From: Mycolicibacterium fortuitum subsp. fortuitum
Lineage (GTDB): Bacteria; Actinomycetota; Actinomycetes; Mycobacteriales; Mycobacteriaceae
Length of the DNA: 64,000 nt
Assembly (NCBI RefSeq): GCF_022179545.1
Contig: NZ_AP025518.1
Coordinates: forward strand, 1,860,001 to 1,924,000
Direction of reading: 5' to 3'
In this document: positions 18,918-27,429 of the stretch, in pieces
How the letters are laid out: each line of letters begins with the position of its first letter
Numbering within the stretch: position 1 is the stretch's first letter
The notes under the pieces: model-generated
What the model was told of the DNA's origin: nothing
Databases searched by the model: none
The model's input: only the letters and a program-made list of their open reading frames with translations
Made by a program: the position numbers and the translations under genes

Positions 18918-18980
18918 CACCGCGAGCGTGCGTGTCTGTTGGCCGCAACGCTTGTATCTCCGGCGTTGTGCGCACACTTG
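18918..18980 (+). repeat. 63-bp dispersed repeat, copy B
   Basis: Same CACCGCGAGCGTGCGTGT core as copies A and C, with diverged remainder ending TTGTGCGCAC. It lies 90 bp upstream of the AbiEi/DUF559 gene and in inverted orientation to copy C on the other side. The coding resemblance of the decayed coiled-coil gene stops exactly where this copy begins. Confidence 0.75.
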
Positions 18981-19070
18981 TCCCCATCGGTTGTGCACAG
19001 CGCGCGGTTTATCCACAGGTAGGCACATTGCGTCTTCCGAAGGTGTTGCGTACCAACGAAGCTCGTCGGC

Positions 19071-19958
19071 ATGGACCTTCAACTGCTGCAAACGTTCGAG
19101 GCACAGAACGGCGTGGCCACCAGCGGTCAGATCCTGGCCCACATGACCCGCCACGCATTCGAATCTGCGGTGAACTCTGGTGCATTGGAAAGGATTTGGC
19201 ACGGCATATACTGCCGGGGCGAACCCACCGAGCAACTCCTGTTGCACGGTCTGGATCTCGCCTGTGGCCGTAAGGTACCCCTTTGTCTGGCCAGCGCCGC
19301 AGCCCTGCACGAATTCGACACCGAAGGGTCACCTGACCTCCACATCCTCAATCCGCCAGGCTGTCAGCTACGTTCAGCAGACGGATTGGTGGTGCATCGA
19401 CGGGATGGTGCGCCGTTGATCTCCGTCGACGGCAGATATGTCACCGCCCCGGCATGGACGGCCATCGAGGTGGCACGAGCGTTACGTCGCCCGCGCGCGT
19501 TGGCCACCTTGGACGCCGCGCTACGCAGCGGGACCTGTACCCGCACTGATCTTTGGCGCGCAGCCCTTGATCAAGCCGGGCGTCGAGGCATCGTCGCTGT
19601 CCGCAACCTGATCGCGTTGGCCGACGGGCGCGCCGAGTCACCGATGGAAAGTGAGGCGCGGCTGGTCATGGTCGACGGTGGCTTGCCGGTGCCCGAATTG
19701 CAGTACGAGGTCATCGACGGCAACGGCCAGGTGCGGCGGCTCGACTTCGCCTGGCCACAGGGCAAAGTGGCGGTCGAGTACGACAGCCTGGACTGGCATG
19801 GCAATCCCGACGCGTTGCGGGACGACCGCAGGCGTACCGCGGCTTTGATGGACGTCGGGTGGACCGTCATCTCGATCGTGTTCGACGACGTGCGGCACCG
19901 AGGCGGGGAAATGGTGGCGAGGATCAATCGTCAGTTGAGTCACGCTCGCGCTGCGTGA
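19071..19958 (+). CDS. AbiEi-like / DUF559 nuclease-fold protein
   Basis: A 295-residue protein. The N-terminal 60 residues resemble the winged-helix of AbiEi-type antitoxins: a QNGVATSGQIL helix-turn, then SGALERIWHGIYC. The C-terminal third looks like DUF559 (Vsr-type PD-(D/E)xK nuclease fold): SPMESEARLVM, LPVPELQYEV, then LDFAWPQGKVAVEYD, where Asp and Glu would bind metal, and GWTVISIVFDDV. Role unknown: a type IV antitoxin-like regulator or a small endonuclease are both possible. It is an addition relative to M. tuberculosis, between amiA1 and the Rv3304-like gene. It is bracketed by inverted repeat copies B and C; copy C overlaps its stop codon. Confidence 0.65.
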   Translation: MDLQLLQTFEAQNGVATSGQILAHMTRHAFESAVNSGALERIWHGIYCRGEPTEQLLLHGLDLACGRKVPLCLASAAALHEFDTEGSPDLHILNPPGCQLRSADGLVVHRRDGAPLISVDGRYVTAPAWTAIEVARALRRPRALATLDAALRSGTCTRTDLWRAALDQAGRRGIVAVRNLIALADGRAESPMESEARLVMVDGGLPVPELQYEVIDGNGQVRRLDFAWPQGKVAVEYDSLDWHGNPDALRDDRRRTAALMDVGWTVISIVFDDVRHRGGEMVARINRQLSHARAA

Positions 19959-20019
19959 GGGTGCGCAAAATGCCGGCGAAATGCGGCGTGTCGGGCGGCA
20001 AACACGCACGCTCGCGGTG
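19957..20019 (-). repeat. 63-bp dispersed repeat, copy C (inverted)
   Basis: On the minus strand it starts with CACCGCGAGCGTGCGTGT and continues to ATTTTGCGCACCCTC. Its internal stem is the best of the three: GCGTGT pairs fully with ACACGC around a ten-base loop. It overlaps the stop codon of the DUF559 gene and ends 5 bp from the stop of the convergent gene. Confidence 0.75.
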
Positions 20020-20024
20020 AATGG

Positions 20025-20492
20025 TTAGGGCCCGATATTGCGGGCGGGCCGGGTACGCAGGTCGTGCACGTACTCTTCAGGCGCCCCGGCAATCTCCGCG
20101 GCGTCGGCCATCACCCCGAGATAGCGCGCCGAAGGCAGTCCGCCCTCCCACGCGTCGACCACATACAGCCAGGCCAGCACCGGGTCGGTGTTGGTGTCCG
20201 ACGACAACCGGTCCACCCGGCAACGGATCTTCTTGTGGAACCCGAGCTCGGAGCCCTCCCACCGATCGAGCGAATGCTCATCGGCCGGTGTCATGTCATA
20301 GAGCACCACGAACACCTTCGACAGCGGGTCCTCGACGACGGTTGCCAACGCGCCTTCCCAGCCGATGTCCTCACCGCCGAACGTCAACCGCCAGCCATGC
20401 AGCCACCCGGTACCCGCCATCGGCGAGTGCGGAGCTCGTTCGAGCATTTGCTCCGGATGCATATTCGATCCATACGCGGCGTACAGCGGCAC
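20025..20492 (-). CDS. Gamma-glutamylcyclotransferase-fold protein (Rv3304-like)
   Basis: A 155-residue protein starting MPLYAAYGSNMHPEQMLERA. The YGSN motif near the N-terminus and the ALATVVEDP and VFVVLYDMTP strands are typical of the GGCT/BtrG fold. The usual catalytic Glu region is represented by WEGSELGFHKKI, so activity on a gamma-glutamyl amine is plausible but unproven. It faces lpdA with 41 bp between starts, the same setting as Rv3304/lpdA. Start is GTG at 20492. Confidence 0.75.
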   Translation of the reverse strand: MPLYAAYGSNMHPEQMLERAPHSPMAGTGWLHGWRLTFGGEDIGWEGALATVVEDPLSKVFVVLYDMTPADEHSLDRWEGSELGFHKKIRCRVDRLSSDTNTDPVLAWLYVVDAWEGGLPSARYLGVMADAAEIAGAPEEYVHDLRTRPARNIGP

Positions 20493-20533
20493 GGTAAGAC
20501 AGCTTAATCGGCGAAGTTGGTTAGGTTGGTCCC

Positions 20534-21949
20534 GTGGCTACCCGCATCGTGATCATCGGCGGCGGACCCGCCGGATATGAGGCGGCACTTGTCGCCGCTG
20601 CCCGCGGCCCTGAGGTCGCGCATGTGACCGTCGTCGACTCGGACGGCATCGGCGGTGCCTGCGTGTTGTGGGACTGTGTGCCGTCCAAGACGTTCATCGC
20701 CTCCACGGGGGTACGTACCGAATTGCGACGGGCCCCCAACCTGGGGTATTCGCTGGACTTCGAGCAGTCCAAGATCTCGCTGCCGCAGATCAACGAGCGC
20801 GTGAAGAACCTGGCCACCGCGCAGTCCGATGACATCGCCGAGCGGCTGCGCAGCGAGGGCATCGAGTTGATCGCCGGCCGCGGCGAGCTGATCGACGACG
20901 TCCCCGGCATGGCCCAGCATCGGGTCAAGGTCACCGGTGCCGACGGCGCGGTGAGCCAGCTGAGGGCCGATGTGGTGTTGATCGCCACCGGCGCCAGCCC
21001 GCGGGTGCTGCCCAACGCCGCGCCCGACGGGGAACGCATCCTCAACTGGCGCCAGCTCTATGACCTCGACACGCTGCCCGACCACCTCGTCGTGGTCGGC
21101 TCGGGTGTCACCGGCGCGGAGTTCGTCAACGCCTACACCGAGCTCGGGGTCACGGTGACGGTGGTGGCCAGCCGCGATCAGATCCTGCCGCACGAGGACT
21201 CCGACGCGGCCGCCGTGCTGGAGGAGGTGTTCTCCGAGCGCGGTGTGACATTGATCAAGAACGCGCGCGCCGAGTCGGTCACCCGTACGCCGGACGGGGT
21301 GCGCGTCACCATGGCCGACGGTCGCACCGTCGACGGCAGCCACGCCCTGATGACGGTCGGTTCGGTGCCCAACACCTCCGGCCTGGGGCTGGACCGCGTC
21401 GGCATCGAACTCGGGCCGGGCAACTACCTCAACGTCGATCGGGTCTCGCGCACCACGGTTCCCGGCATCTACGCGGCCGGCGACTGCACCGGCCTGCTGC
21501 CGCTGGCGTCGGTGGCGGCCATGCAGGGACGCATCGCGATGTATCACGCGCTGGGCGAAGCGGTCTCCCCGATCCGGCTTCGGACGGTCGCCGCGGCGGT
21601 GTTCACCCGCCCTGAGATCGCCGCTGTCGGGGTGCCGCAGGCCAAGATCGACGACGGATCGGTGCCGGCCCGCACCCTGACCCTGCCGCTGAACACCAAC
21701 GCCCGGGCCAAGATGTCGAGCCTGCGCCGCGGTTTCGTCAAGATCTTCTGCCGCCCGGCCACCGGTGTGGTGATCGGCGGCGTGGTGGTGGCGCCGATCG
21801 CCTCCGAGCTGATCCTGCCGATTGCGCTGGCGGTTCAGAACGGCATTCCGGTCACCGAGCTGGCCCAGACCTTCTCGGTGTATCCGTCGTTGTCAGGTTC
21901 GATCACCGAGGCCGCGCGCCAGTTGATGAAGCACGACGACCTGGACTAG
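20534..21949 (+). CDS. lpdA: NAD(P)H quinone reductase / flavoprotein disulfide reductase LpdA
   Basis: A 471-residue flavoprotein of the pyridine nucleotide-disulfide family, like Rv3303c. Residues 1-35 bind FAD (RIVIIGGGPAGYEAALVAA). The position of the redox pair reads GGACVLWDCVPSKTFI, where the spacing differs from the CxxxxC of true lipoamide dehydrogenases. LVVVGSGVTGAEFVNAY binds NAD(P)H, and GIYAAGDCTG completes FAD binding. Known LpdA reduces quinones and helps resist oxidative stress. Start GTG at 20534. The usual C-terminal His-x4-Glu dyad is not seen, fitting a quinone reductase rather than lipoamide dehydrogenase. Confidence 0.88.
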   Translation: MATRIVIIGGGPAGYEAALVAAARGPEVAHVTVVDSDGIGGACVLWDCVPSKTFIASTGVRTELRRAPNLGYSLDFEQSKISLPQINERVKNLATAQSDDIAERLRSEGIELIAGRGELIDDVPGMAQHRVKVTGADGAVSQLRADVVLIATGASPRVLPNAAPDGERILNWRQLYDLDTLPDHLVVVGSGVTGAEFVNAYTELGVTVTVVASRDQILPHEDSDAAAVLEEVFSERGVTLIKNARAESVTRTPDGVRVTMADGRTVDGSHALMTVGSVPNTSGLGLDRVGIELGPGNYLNVDRVSRTTVPGIYAAGDCTGLLPLASVAAMQGRIAMYHALGEAVSPIRLRTVAAAVFTRPEIAAVGVPQAKIDDGSVPARTLTLPLNTNARAKMSSLRRGFVKIFCRPATGVVIGGVVVAPIASELILPIALAVQNGIPVTELAQTFSVYPSLSGSITEAARQLMKHDDLD

Positions 21950-21952
21950 GTG

Positions 21953-22543
21953 TCAGGCCTTGCGGCGCCACCGCAGCAGGGCGATGACGACGAGCGTCAC
22001 GATCCCGAGGACGCACAGGAACCCGCCGCCGATGATGGCGAAGATTCCGCCGACGAGCGGTGTGGCCTTGGCGTCGCCGCCCACACCGAACTGGTCTGAA
22101 CTAGCGCCGTCGCACGTGATGGCGTAGTCGGATGCCGTTTGCGCGGTCACGGTGAACAGGGCCTGCCACTGGTTGATCGTGAGGCTGCCCTCGTAGTTGT
22201 CCATCTTGATGTCGTCGTCGGACCCGGTTGGAGTGCTGATGCTGCACTGCCCTGTGTCGTGTTCACCGCGATCGGCGACGAAGATGACCTTGGTCTCACC
22301 GGCGTCGAAATGCACCGTCTTCATCTCGCCGTTCGCGAAGGTGTGTTCGGCATCGGGCGCTACGTCGAAAACCGTGGCCAATCCGAAGACCCCGAACCCC
22401 ACGACCGCCAATCCGACGAGGAGCAATGCTGCGCCGACGCCGTACCACCGCTTCTTCGGTGGCGCTTTCCGTGGCGGGTAACCGGGAAACGGGTGTGGTG
22501 CGGGCAAAGGCTGGCCCGACCAGCCAGGTGGTTGCATGGACAC
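21953..22543 (-). CDS. Membrane protein with proline-rich cytoplasmic tail and external domain
   Basis: A 196-residue protein: a Pro-rich start (PAPHPFPGYPPRKAPPKKR), a hydrophobic helix (about 37-58), an external stretch of about 100 residues with Cys99 in TGQCSIST and a later ITCDGASS Cys that may form a disulfide, then a second helix (about 163-188) ending in RWRRK. No enzymatic motif. It is convergent with lpdA (3 bp apart) and divergent from glpD2. An ATG two codons downstream (22537) is an equally good start. Function unknown. Confidence 0.65.
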   Translation of the reverse strand: MSMQPPGWSGQPLPAPHPFPGYPPRKAPPKKRWYGVGAALLLVGLAVVGFGVFGLATVFDVAPDAEHTFANGEMKTVHFDAGETKVIFVADRGEHDTGQCSISTPTGSDDDIKMDNYEGSLTINQWQALFTVTAQTASDYAITCDGASSDQFGVGGDAKATPLVGGIFAIIGGGFLCVLGIVTLVVIALLRWRRKA

Positions 22544-22610
22544 GACAGGAAACCTACCGAGGACGGACAGAATCGGGCGGATCCGACATCATTCACGTAG
22601 CCTGGGAATC

Positions 22611-24356
22611 GTGACTGACCCGATCTCAGCACCGGGCGACGGGCAAACCTTCCTCGGTCCGCAGCACAGGGCGCAAGCCTGGCAACGACTCGGCAGCGAA
22701 CAATTCGACGTGGTGGTGATCGGCGGCGGTGTCGTCGGCGCCGGTGCTGCGTTGGACGCGGCGACCCGTGGACTCACCGTGGCCCTCGTCGAGGCCCGCG
22801 ATTTCGCTTCCGGCACATCCAGCCGCAGCTCCAAGATGTTCCACGGAGGTCTGCGCTACCTCGAACAGTTGGAGTTCGGCCTGGTCCGCGAAGCCCTCCA
22901 CGAGCGGGAACTGAGCCTGACCACCCTCGCGCCGCATCTGGTCAAGCCGTTGCCGTTCCTGTTCCCGTTGACCAACCGTTGGTGGGAGCGGCCTTACATT
23001 GCGGCCGGGATCTTCCTGTACGACCAGCTCGGCGGAGCGAAATCGGTTCCCGCACAGAAGCATCTGACCAAAGCCGGCGCACTTCGGCTGGCTCCTGGGC
23101 TCAAGCGCAGCTCGCTGATCGGTGGTATCCGCTACTACGACACCGTGGTCGACGATGCCCGTCACACGATGACGGTGGCGCGCACCGCGGCCCACTACGG
23201 CGCGGTGGTGCGCTCGTCCAGTCAGGTGGTGGCGTTGTTGCGTGAGGGTGATCGCGTGGTCGGAGTGACCCTGCGTGATTCCGAGGACGGAGCCACCACC
23301 GACGTGCGGGGCCATGTCGTGGTCAACGCGACCGGAGTATGGACCGACGAGATTCAGGCACTGTCCAAAGAGCGCGGCCGCTTCCGGGTGCGCGCCTCCA
23401 AGGGCGTGCACATCGTGGTGCCGCGCGATCGGATCGTCAGCGAGGTCGCGATCATCCTGCGCACCGAGAAGTCGGTGCTGTTCGTGATTCCGTGGGGTAC
23501 GCACTGGATCATCGGCACCACCGACACGGACTGGAATCTCGACCTCGCCCACCCCGCCGCGACCAAGGCCGACATCGATTACATCCTCGGCCATGTCAAC
23601 ACCGTGCTGGCGACCCCGTTGACCCATGACGACATCGATGGTGTCTACGCAGGATTGCGTCCGCTACTGGCCGGCGAGAGCGAGGAGACTTCCAAGCTCT
23701 CACGTGAGCACGCTGTGGCGGTGCCTTCTCCTGGCTTGGTGGCCATCGCCGGCGGGAAGTACACCACCTACCGCGTGATGGCGGCCGACGCGATTGACGC
23801 TGCGGCACAGTTCATCCCGGCGCGGGTGGCACCCTCGATCACCGAGAAGGTCCCGCTCATGGGTGCCGACGGATACTTCGCCCTGATCAATCAGACCGAA
23901 TACGTCGGCAAGCAATACGGGCTGCACCCGTACCGTGTCCGGCACCTGCTGGACCGTTACGGCTCGCTGATCGGTGAAGTGCTCAAGATGGCCGAGGGGC
24001 GGCCCGAGCTGCTGGCCCCGATCACCGATGCGCCGGTATATCTCAAGGTCGAGGCCTACTACGCCGCAGCGGCCGAAGGGGCTCTGCACCTGGAGGACAT
24101 CCTGGCGCGCCGGATGCGGATTGCCATCGAATACCCGCACCGCGGCGTCGATTGCGCCCGTGAGGTGGCCGAAGTCGTTGCGCCGGTGCTGGGCTGGACG
24201 GCCGAGGACGTCGACCGTGAGGTTGCCACCTATATCGCCAGGGTGGAGGCGGAGGTGCTGTCGCAGACCCAGCCCGACGACGAGTCCGCCGATGCACTGC
24301 GCCAGGCCGCGCCCGAGGCGCGCGCCGAGATCCTCGAACCCGTGCCGCTGACTTGA
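22611..24356 (+). CDS. glpD2: Glycerol-3-phosphate dehydrogenase (FAD-dependent)
   Basis: A 581-residue membrane-associated flavoenzyme oxidising glycerol-3-phosphate to dihydroxyacetone phosphate and feeding electrons to quinone. It has FDVVVIGGGVVGAGAALDAA (FAD), SRSSKMFHGGLRYLE (GlpD signature), WGTHWIIGTTDTDW, and the second signature AIAGGKYTTYRVMA. Length and order match Rv3302c. GTG at 22611 is used because upstream in-frame codons overlap the neighbouring promoter region. Unlike M. tuberculosis, no phoY1 follows; the next gene overlaps by 4 bp. Confidence 0.93.
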   Translation: MTDPISAPGDGQTFLGPQHRAQAWQRLGSEQFDVVVIGGGVVGAGAALDAATRGLTVALVEARDFASGTSSRSSKMFHGGLRYLEQLEFGLVREALHERELSLTTLAPHLVKPLPFLFPLTNRWWERPYIAAGIFLYDQLGGAKSVPAQKHLTKAGALRLAPGLKRSSLIGGIRYYDTVVDDARHTMTVARTAAHYGAVVRSSSQVVALLREGDRVVGVTLRDSEDGATTDVRGHVVVNATGVWTDEIQALSKERGRFRVRASKGVHIVVPRDRIVSEVAIILRTEKSVLFVIPWGTHWIIGTTDTDWNLDLAHPAATKADIDYILGHVNTVLATPLTHDDIDGVYAGLRPLLAGESEETSKLSREHAVAVPSPGLVAIAGGKYTTYRVMAADAIDAAAQFIPARVAPSITEKVPLMGADGYFALINQTEYVGKQYGLHPYRVRHLLDRYGSLIGEVLKMAEGRPELLAPITDAPVYLKVEAYYAAAAEGALHLEDILARRMRIAIEYPHRGVDCAREVAEVVAPVLGWTAEDVDREVATYIARVEAEVLSQTQPDDESADALRQAAPEARAEILEPVPLT

Positions 24357-25207
24357 GACAACGCCCACCGTTGCCGGTGCGGGACGGCCTGGGCCCGGCC
24401 CGGTTGCGGTTGCTGGGTGGCAACGTGTACGACGAGCTGCAGGTGCGGTTCGGGATCGGCGCGAAAGTGCTTGCCGGTGAAGTGGTTCTGCCCGACGGGA
24501 CGGCCGTCGATGCGACGACGACCCTGCCCGCAGGAGCGCACGTCTACTTCTATCGAGACCTGGCGGACGAGGTGGAGGTGCCGTTCGGCATTCCGGTCCT
24601 GTACCGCGACGACGACATCGTCGTGGTCGACAAGCCCCACTTCCTGGCCACCATGCCGCGCGGTGGGCATGTCGCACAGACCGCGCTGGTGCGGCTGCGC
24701 CGGGAACTCGACCTGCCGGAACTGAGCCCGGCGCACCGCCTGGACCGGCTGACCGCGGGCGTGCTGCTGTTCACCGTGCGCCCTGAGGTCCGGGGAAGGT
24801 ATCAACGGCTGTTCGCCGAGGGCAAGACCCACAAGACCTACCTGGCTCGTGCCGCCGGCACCGCCACGGTGTCGTTGCCCGCCACCCTGCGGAGCCGGAT
24901 CGTCAAGCACCGCGGCCGGTTACAGGCCTTCGAGGAACCGGGGGAGCCCAACGCCGAGACCTACGTCGAGGAGATCGGCGGCGGGCTCTACCGCCTGTCG
25001 CCCCGCACCGGGCAGACGCATCAGTTGCGCGTGCACATGGCCTCGATCGGGTTGCCGATCCTCGGTGACTCCTTGTACCCCAATGTGGTTGAGGTGGCGC
25101 CCGACGATTTCGACCATCCCCTGCAACTGTTGGCCCACCGCCTCCAGTTCACCGACCCGGTCACCGGTGAGGACCGCGAATTCGTGAGTGCCCGAACATT
25201 GGGCTGA
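24353..25207 (+). CDS. RluA-type pseudouridine synthase (Rv3300c-like)
   Basis: A 284-residue protein of the RluA/RluC/RluD family that isomerises uridine in rRNA or tRNA. The catalytic aspartate is in LSPAHRLDRLTAGVLLFTV; other family elements are VVDKPHFLATMPRGGH, KTHKTYLARAAG and SPRTGQTHQLRVHMASIGLP. No S4 domain is seen at the N-terminus. The TTG at 24353 overlaps the glpD2 TGA, giving a coupled two-gene unit. The exact RNA target is unknown. Confidence 0.88.
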   Translation: MRQRPPLPVRDGLGPARLRLLGGNVYDELQVRFGIGAKVLAGEVVLPDGTAVDATTTLPAGAHVYFYRDLADEVEVPFGIPVLYRDDDIVVVDKPHFLATMPRGGHVAQTALVRLRRELDLPELSPAHRLDRLTAGVLLFTVRPEVRGRYQRLFAEGKTHKTYLARAAGTATVSLPATLRSRIVKHRGRLQAFEEPGEPNAETYVEEIGGGLYRLSPRTGQTHQLRVHMASIGLPILGDSLYPNVVEVAPDDFDHPLQLLAHRLQFTDPVTGEDREFVSARTLG

Positions 25208-25248
25208 AGCCTTGCATGAGCGGACCAGGGTGATGGTCTACTGACGGG

Positions 25249-26019
25249 GTGAACCGTGAGACCTTTGACCATCTGTTCGACATGACCGACCGGACCGTGA
25301 TCGTCACCGGCGGCACCCGAGGCATCGGATTGGCCCTCGCCGAGGGCTTTACGTTGGCCGGCGCCCGGGTGGTGGTGGCCAGCCGCAAGGCCGACGCGTG
25401 CGAGCGGGCCGCGCAGCACCTGCGTGACCTCGGGGGACAGGCGGTCGGAGTTCCCGCCCACAGCGGGAACATCGACGATCTGGGTGCCCTCGTGGAGCGC
25501 ACGGTCGCGGAGTTCGGCGGGATCGACGTGGTGGTCAACAATGCCGCCAATGCGCTGGCGCAGCCGTTGGGACAGATGACGCCGGAGGCCTGGGCCAAGT
25601 CCTATGAGGTGAACCTGCGCGGGCCGGTGTTCCTGGTGCAGCACGCGCTGCCGCATCTGAAGGCGAGTTCGAAGGCTGCGGTGCTGAACATGGTGTCGGT
25701 CGGGGCGTTCAACTTCGCGCCGGCCTTGTCGATCTACGCCTCGGGAAAGGCCGCGCTGATGTCGGTGACGCGCTCGATGGCGGCCGAGTTCGCCCCGCTG
25801 GGCATCAGGGTGAACGCCCTGGCCCCGGGACCGGTCGACACCGACATGATGCGCAACAACCCGCAGGAGGCCATCGACCTCATGAAGGGCGGAACTTTGA
25901 TGAAGCGTCTGGCCAGCCCCGACGAAATGGTGGGCGCGGCCCTGCTGATGTGTTCGGATGCCGGCAGTTACATGACCGGGCAGGTGGTCATCGTCGACGG
26001 AGGCGGTACTCCGCGATGA
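25249..26019 (+). CDS. SDR family oxidoreductase
   Basis: A 256-residue classical SDR: VIVTGGTRGIGLALAEGF (cofactor loop), VVNNAANALAQP, catalytic Ser-x(n)-Tyr in IYASGKAALMSVTRS (Tyr-x3-Lys), and SYMTGQVVIVDGGGTPR at the end. It resembles mycobacterial short-chain dehydrogenases of the FabG-like or acyl group; substrate not known. GTG start at 25249. The ATGA overlap couples it to the next membrane-protein gene. Confidence 0.87.
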   Translation: MNRETFDHLFDMTDRTVIVTGGTRGIGLALAEGFTLAGARVVVASRKADACERAAQHLRDLGGQAVGVPAHSGNIDDLGALVERTVAEFGGIDVVVNNAANALAQPLGQMTPEAWAKSYEVNLRGPVFLVQHALPHLKASSKAAVLNMVSVGAFNFAPALSIYASGKAALMSVTRSMAAEFAPLGIRVNALAPGPVDTDMMRNNPQEAIDLMKGGTLMKRLASPDEMVGAALLMCSDAGSYMTGQVVIVDGGGTPR

Positions 26020-26624
26020 CTGTTCCGGTGCAGGACGACTTCACCGTGCCGGTCGTGCTGCAGGGCGCGGATAGCACGCGCGTGTGGCGCGGTCGGGGTC
26101 AGACTCTGACGATGTCGCCGGCCGGGATCATGTTCGAACGTCGCGGGAAGACGGTGCAGCTCGAGTGGCGCGATATCACCGGCATCGACATGGTCAATAT
26201 GAGCGGGTCCTTTCGAATCGTCTTCAACGCGTGGGCCATCTGCGCGCAGGATGTCGACGCGATCTACCCGCACGAGTTCGAGAAGGATTGGCCCACCGGG
26301 CAGATCGGGCGCTGGTTGGCGCACTACCGGCCCGATCTGGTGCTACCGGCCGACGGAGCGATGTTGCCCTTCGGCATACCGCGTGAGTACTACCGGTGGG
26401 TCATCCCGTTCGCTTTGGTAGCCGGGCTCGTGGGCTCGTTCATTGCGGCCAAATCGTTTCTGGGCGGACTCGGCATCATGGCGGCCATGGTCGTGCTCAC
26501 GTTCCCGTTCACTTCGCCTCGGCGTTTTCGGATCGCGGGTGCAATCTTCATCACCGTCATGCTGGCTTGGCTGCTCGTGGTCGGCTTTCTGGCGCTCGTG
26601 CCGATCAACGGGAAGATGCTGTGA
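26016..26624 (+). CDS. Membrane protein with two or three C-terminal helices
   Basis: A 202-residue protein of unknown function. Residues 1-120 are soluble and beta-rich (TVPVVLQGADSTRVWRGRG; LEWRDITGIDMVNMSGSFRI), like a PH/bacterial pleckstrin-type fold, which is only an impression. Residues about 127-200 carry two or three hydrophobic segments. The start ATG overlaps the SDR stop, so both are probably made together. The gene ends 4 bp before the convergent enoyl-CoA hydratase gene. Confidence 0.6.
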   Translation: MTVPVQDDFTVPVVLQGADSTRVWRGRGQTLTMSPAGIMFERRGKTVQLEWRDITGIDMVNMSGSFRIVFNAWAICAQDVDAIYPHEFEKDWPTGQIGRWLAHYRPDLVLPADGAMLPFGIPREYYRWVIPFALVAGLVGSFIAAKSFLGGLGIMAAMVVLTFPFTSPRRFRIAGAIFITVMLAWLLVVGFLALVPINGKML

Positions 26625-26627
26625 CGC

Positions 26628-27419
26628 TCAGCCGTGTTTCGTGAACCGATCGGACCCGCTCAGGCTGCCGGTGCCGACTGACAGGATCTGGCTGCGGTTC
26701 TCGACGTGCAGCGCCGTTTCCAGGCAGCCGGCATCGAGGTTGGCCCACAGCACCTGCTTGGTCGATTCCAGCCCGAATTTGCCGTAGCCACACAGGGTTT
26801 CAGCGATTTCCAGGGCGGCGTCCAGCAGGTTGGCGGTGTCGTCGACGATGCGGGTGATCAGACCGAGCCGCAGCGCCTCGGTCGCGTCGACCGCCCGCGC
26901 GGTCAGGATCAGATCGAACGCCGGACCCGCGCCGATGATCCTGGGCAGGGTGTAGCTCACCCCGATGTCGCAGCCGCCGATGCCCAGCTTGATGAACTGC
27001 GTGCAGAACTTCGCCGCCGGGCCCGCGATGCGGATGTCGCTGGCCGCGGCGAGCGCGAAACCACCGCCGTAGGCGGCGCCGTTGACTGCGGCGATGACGG
27101 GCTGGCGCAGCCGGTGCAGCTTGACCGTGAGGTTGGCGATGCGTTCCTGCCAGCGCATGCCGGAGCGGGGAAACTCGGTGCCGCCGCCGGCCTCTGGCGG
27201 ATTGGGGTTGCTCAGATCCAGGCCCGAGCAGAATCCGCGTCCGGCGCCGGTGAGGACGACGACACGGCATTCGTTGTTCGCCGCGATCCCGTCGAGAGTG
27301 CTGTGCAGGGCCTCGACCAGTTCGAACGACAAGGCGTTGAGTTTGTCAGGCCGGTTGAGGGTGATGACGGCGATATCGGGCCGAGGGTAGGCCAGGTCGA
27401 GTGGCTCTGCGAGGGACAT
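26628..27419 (-). CDS. Enoyl-CoA hydratase/isomerase family protein
   Basis: A 263-residue crotonase-fold protein. Oxyanion-hole segments are FCSGLDLS (first) and NGAAYGGGFALAAASDIRIAG (second, GGG-F). At the usual catalytic positions Glu-Glu are replaced by GIGGCDIGVSYTLPRIIG, where Asp in CDIG corresponds to the position used by dienoyl-CoA isomerases. It may therefore isomerise rather than hydrate. Start MSLAEPLDLAYPRPDIAVI at 27419. It lies 10 bp after the TetR gene and is probably transcribed with it. Confidence 0.82.
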   Translation of the reverse strand: MSLAEPLDLAYPRPDIAVITLNRPDKLNALSFELVEALHSTLDGIAANNECRVVVLTGAGRGFCSGLDLSNPNPPEAGGGTEFPRSGMRWQERIANLTVKLHRLRQPVIAAVNGAAYGGGFALAAASDIRIAGPAAKFCTQFIKLGIGGCDIGVSYTLPRIIGAGPAFDLILTARAVDATEALRLGLITRIVDDTANLLDAALEIAETLCGYGKFGLESTKQVLWANLDAGCLETALHVENRSQILSVGTGSLSGSDRFTKHG

Positions 27420-27429
27420 GAGCGGGACC

